Source of the DNA: Streptomyces sp. NRRL WC-3549
GTDB taxonomy: Bacteria > Actinomycetota > Actinomycetes > Streptomycetales > Streptomycetaceae
DNA: 10,375 nucleotides
Direction of reading: 5' to 3'
Assembly (NCBI RefSeq): GCF_000721935.1
Contig: NZ_KL585394.1
Span: forward strand, 409,390-419,764
The translations under genes were made by a program, and so were the position numbers. Positions 8,128 through 10,375 of the stretch are shown here, piece by piece (the stretch's first letter is position 1; every line of letters begins with the position of its first letter). Below the pieces are notes generated by a model, which worked only from the letters and a program-made list of their open reading frames with translations, had not been told where the DNA came from and did no database searches.

Positions 8128-8210
8128 TCACGGGGTTTAACAGTCTGTGGGTCGGCGACCAGGTCGATCCGTCGTCGCGGGTGCCGGACCTGCCCTGTCG
8201 CGCAGTGGTG

Positions 8211-8237
8211 CTGGCACTCTCCAGTGGGGAGTGCCAG
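8211..8237. promoter_or_regulatory. CIRCE operator 2 (HrcA site), in the groES leader
   Basis: CTGGCACTC (8211-8219), a 9-base spacer, then GAGTGCCAG (8229-8237). The arms are perfectly self-complementary and keep the GCACTC/GAGTGC core of the CIRCE consensus TTAGCACTC-N9-GAGTGCTAA. The element starts at about +1/+2 of the predicted transcript, so it is both a DNA operator and a 9-bp hairpin at the 5' end of the mRNA. Confidence 0.85.
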
Positions 8238-8244
8238 ACCTGAG

Positions 8245-8272
8245 ACTATGGCCGCGATTAGCACTCGGTCAA
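8245..8272 (-). promoter_or_regulatory. groESL promoter
   Basis: Read on the minus strand, TTGACC (8272-8267) is a five-of-six match to the -35 consensus. After a 16-base spacer comes CATAGT (8250-8245) as -10. Transcription would start near 8238. The -35 box lies inside the spacer of CIRCE 1, and the start abuts CIRCE 2, so HrcA on either site should block RNA polymerase. Confidence 0.7.
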
Positions 8273-8284
8273 GCGGAGTGCCAA
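8258..8284. promoter_or_regulatory. CIRCE operator 1 (HrcA site), over the -35 box
   Basis: TTAGCACTC (8258-8266), a 9-base spacer, then GAGTGCCAA (8276-8284): only one mismatch from the CIRCE consensus. It is the better match of the two sites. CIRCE is the established binding site of the heat-shock repressor HrcA upstream of groESL operons in many bacteria. Its centre is 47 bases from that of the second site. Confidence 0.95.
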
Positions 8285-8336
8285 TTCACCATCCTCGCGT
8301 GGCGTGGACGGGCCGCGGCCACGCCCGGACAACGCC

Positions 8337-8370
8337 GGACCCCGCCGCTGCGTTCCGCACGGCGGGGTCC
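8337..8370 (-). terminator. Terminator hairpin after the polysaccharide deacetylase
   Basis: GGACCCCGCCG (8337-8347) pairs perfectly with CGGCGGGGTCC (8360-8370). Past a one-base bulge, TGCG/CGCA adds four pairs around a TTC loop. It lies 36 bases after the deacetylase stop and upstream of the groESL promoter, so it should insulate the heat-shock operon from readthrough. Confidence 0.75.
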
Positions 8371-8381
8371 CGCTCGAAGGG

Positions 8382-8399
8382 GTCCGCCCGGCGGCGGAC
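8382..8399 (-). terminator. Short hairpin just after the deacetylase stop
   Basis: GTCCGCC (8382-8388) and GGCGGAC (8393-8399) form a 7-bp stem with a 4-base loop, six bases past the stop codon. It is probably an accessory to the stronger hairpin that follows. Confidence 0.45.
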
Positions 8400-8405
8400 G
8401 GCGTG

Positions 8406-9362
8406 TCAGACGTAGTCCTCCAGCCTCGCCACCGCGTATCCCTTCTCGGTGACCGTCTTCATGACGTTGCGGACCAGGTCGACCATGGACGCGTCCCAGT
8501 CCGACGGGCCGCGGAAGTGGGTGAGGATGATGTCGCCCGGGTGCAGGTCCTGGTCCCACTCCCGCCACTCCATGTGGTCGGGGAACGCCTCGGCGGCCCA
8601 GAGGGGCACCGCCTTGACGCCGCAGGACTTGGCGATGCGCAGGGTGTCGCCGTTGTAGTTGCCGTACGGCGGCCGGAGCAGGGTGGGCCGCTTCCCGAAG
8701 CGCTGCTCGATCTTGTCCTGCTCGCCGCAGATCTCCTCGCGCTGCTCGTCCTTCGAGAGCCCGGGCAGATAGGGGTGGTTGAGCGTGTGGTTGTTCAGGG
8801 TGACGCCGCGCTTCTGCATCTCCTCGAAGTAGCCGTAGTCGTCGCTCACCTCGTAGTCGCTGAGGAAGGCGCTGTACGGGATGTTCAGCTCCGTCATCAT
8901 CCGGAGCAGTTCGGGGTCCTTCTCCGAACCGTCGTCCATCGTCAGGAAGACGACGCGCTCCTCGGTCGGCACGGTGGTGAAGACCGGGGGGAGGTCCTCG
9001 CCTTCGGCGCCGTCGATCTCGAAGCCCTCGCGGGTGGTGAGGTGCGGCTTCCGCGCGGGCGGCGCCGGGGCCGTCAGCGGGACCTGGGCGAGCCCCCACT
9101 TCTTCGCCGCGGCCACGCGGGCCGCCTGCTGCCGCTTCACCTCCTCCGCACGGGCGTCCGCCGCGGGGGCGGGTCCCGCCTGGCCGGCCGCCGCCCCCGG
9201 CAGGCCCGCGGCGGGCGAGGCGGACCGCGCGGGGCCGGGCCCGTCACCGCTCTGGCCGGCGCACCCGGAGGCGACGGAGGCGACCAGCAGGGCTGCCGCC
9301 AGCGCGCAGACCGGTCTGTGACGATTCCGGGACAATTTTTCGTTTTGTCGTACTGTCTGCAT
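8406..9362 (-). CDS. Polysaccharide deacetylase (NodB/CE4) lipoprotein
   Basis: A predicted cell-surface lipoprotein of 318 residues that should remove acetyl groups from a cell-wall or extracellular polysaccharide. Residues 1-33 are a signal peptide (RNRHRPVCALAAALLVASVASG) ending at a lipobox-like VASGC with Cys34. An Ala/Pro-rich linker with a charged helix (AEEVKRQQAARVAAAKKW) runs to about 105. The NodB domain spans about 135-315: motif 1 TMDDG (141-145; the usual Phe is Met, both Asp kept), metal-binding H192 and H196 in NHTLNH, RPPYG (230-234), and ILTHF (279-283). ATG 9362 has AGGA nine bases upstream; a GTG at 9407 would only add residues before the signal peptide. The first codons are unusually AT-rich. 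It runs in the same direction as groES but is separated from it by terminators. Confidence 0.9.
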   Translation of the reverse strand: MQTVRQNEKLSRNRHRPVCALAAALLVASVASGCAGQSGDGPGPARSASPAAGLPGAAAGQAGPAPAADARAEEVKRQQAARVAAAKKWGLAQVPLTAPAPPARKPHLTTREGFEIDGAEGEDLPPVFTTVPTEERVVFLTMDDGSEKDPELLRMMTELNIPYSAFLSDYEVSDDYGYFEEMQKRGVTLNNHTLNHPYLPGLSKDEQREEICGEQDKIEQRFGKRPTLLRPPYGNYNGDTLRIAKSCGVKAVPLWAAEAFPDHMEWREWDQDLHPGDIILTHFRGPSDWDASMVDLVRNVMKTVTEKGYAVARLEDYV

Positions 9363-9439
9363 GGCGCCGCATCCTGCCAGCCGCGTTCCGTCGCCCGGCC
9401 CCGACACTCCACCGGCTCCGCCCGGCCCCCCGACTGGCT

Positions 9440-9445
9440 CACAAT
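9440..9445 (+). promoter_or_regulatory. Possible -10 of a leaderless transcript for the methyltransferase
   Basis: CACAAT (four of six to the -10 consensus) ends six bases before GTG 9452, and no Shine-Dalgarno sequence precedes that GTG. Leaderless mRNAs are common in Streptomyces, and this spacing would start the transcript on or next to the GTG. No clear -35 box is visible. Confidence 0.3.
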
Positions 9446-9451
9446 GGACCG

Positions 9452-10356
9452 GTGAACGCCCTCCCCACGCCCGACGAGGCCCACCCGCACGCGGAGACCG
9501 GACCGCTCGCCGCCTTCGCCGCCCTGCGCACCCCCGAGGGCGCGGCGCTCCTGGACGAACTACGCGACCACGACCCCGCGCGGGAGCTGGCCACCGCGAC
9601 GCGGCTGCGCCGCACCCACCCGGCCTCGCTGGTCTCGGCGGCGCTCGGCCAGGCCCGGCTGCGGCAGCGTGCGGTGGCCAAGTTCGGGGCGGCCGACGCG
9701 TACCGGATGTTCTTCACGCCCGACGGGGTGGAGCAGGCGACCCGTGCGTCGGTCGCCGCCCACCGTGCCCAGCGGTTCGTCCGGCTCGGCGGTGTGGGCA
9801 GCGTCGCCGACCTGTGCTGCGGGATCGGCGGCGACGCGATCGCCCTGGCCCGGGCGGGGATCTCGGTGCTGGCCGTGGACCGCGATCCGCTCACCGCCCA
9901 CGTCGCCCGCGCCAACGCGGAGGCGCTGGGCCTCCAGGACCGCGTCGAGGTGCGGTGCGCGGACGTCACGGAGATCGACACCTCCCCGTACGACGCGGTG
10001 TTCGTCGATCCGGCCCGGCGCGGCGGACGGGGCCGGATCTTCGACCCGGAGGCGTACTCGCCGCCGCTGTCCTGGGCGACCGGGGCCGCGCTGAAGGCTC
10101 CGCGAGCCGCGCTGAAGATCGCTCCCGGGGTCCCGCACGAGGCGATCGGTCCGCAGGCCGAGGCCGAGTGGATCTCCGACGGCGGTGAGGTGAAGGAGGC
10201 CGTGCTCTGGTTCGGCGAGGGCACCGATCCCGGCTGCTTCCGGGCCACCCTGCTCCCGTCGGGGGCCACCCTCACCGCCCCCGGCCCGCTCCCCGCCCCG
10301 CCCGTGGGCCCGGTCGGCCGCTACCTCTACGAGCCGGACGGCGCCGTGATCCGGGC
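9452..10356 (+). CDS. Class I SAM-dependent methyltransferase with THUMP-like domain, 3' truncated
   Basis: The frame from GTG 9452 is open to the end of the window with no stop. About 302 true residues are present, after which the reading runs into adapter (CLLYTS is artefact). Residues about 115-190 are a Rossmann methyltransferase core: the SAM-binding motif VADLCCGIGGDAIALA (118-133), an acidic second motif VLAVDRDP (139-146), and motif IV FVDPARRGG (184-192). The DPARR form suggests action on RNA or a base-like substrate, but I do not know the target. Residues from about 220 (ALKIAPGVP) to YLYEPDGAVIRA resemble the C-terminal THUMP-like domain found in this actinobacterial family. Family members are usually near 400 residues, so about a quarter is missing. 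It is divergent from the deacetylase. No Shine-Dalgarno sequence is seen before the start. Confidence 0.85.
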
Positions 10357-10375
10357 CTGTCTCTTATACACATCT
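10357..10375. other. Nextera/Tn5 mosaic-end adapter at the contig end
   Basis: CTGTCTCTTATACACATCT is exactly the 19-base Tn5 mosaic end used in Nextera sequencing libraries. It is the very last sequence in the window and its low G+C contrasts with everything around it. It is almost surely untrimmed adapter, not genome. It explains why the last gene has no stop. Confidence 0.96.

Noticed and set aside
10357..10375. Genuine Tn5-type transposon insertion
   Set aside because: The mosaic end is at the exact contig end with no transposon body, and it matches the library adapter exactly.

Overview
The window looks like a chromosomal segment of a Streptomyces or a very close relative. Overall G+C is very high and coding frames carry almost only G or C at third positions. 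GTG starts are common, and terminators are GC-rich hairpins without U-tracts. The genes are typical for the genus: a sugar ABC importer without its own ATPase, a groES-groEL pair with CIRCE operators and a His-rich GroEL1 tail, and an NodB-type lipoprotein. The last 19 bases are the Tn5/Nextera mosaic end, so this is a draft contig end with untrimmed adapter and the last gene is cut there.

Layout. Bases 1-416 hold no gene I can support, but they contain the operator, promoter and leader of the first gene. Bases 417-5899 form a plus-strand sugar (or sugar-acid) uptake locus. It starts with a DeoR-HTH/LacI-sensor repressor. After a 255-bp regulated gap come a solute-binding lipoprotein, two overlapping permease genes and a D-2-hydroxyacid dehydrogenase. 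The half-site TGATCGAA/TTCGATCA occurs in front of both the repressor and the binding-protein gene, which suggests one autoregulated local circuit. The binding-protein gene is broken by an apparent one-base deletion inside its signal peptide. Bases 5900-6070 hold two strong hairpins between convergent genes.

Bases 6071-8284, on the minus strand, are groES-groEL1 with a promoter framed by two CIRCE elements. Bases 8337-9362, also minus strand, are a lipoprotein polysaccharide deacetylase with hairpins after its stop. From 9452 on the plus strand, divergent from the deacetylase, runs a THUMP-like class I methyltransferase that ends in the adapter.

How they work together. The uptake locus probably imports a carbohydrate, with ATP hydrolysis supplied by a shared ATPase of the MsiK type encoded elsewhere, and the dehydrogenase may act on a hydroxyacid derived from the substrate. 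The chaperonin operon is an independent heat-shock unit under HrcA. The deacetylase and the methyltransferase are separate housekeeping-type genes. I see no phage, CRISPR, toxin-antitoxin, transposase, rRNA or tRNA gene, and no clearly new system. The points most worth checking are the frameshift, the shared operator, the paired CIRCE sites and the non-canonical dehydrogenase residues.
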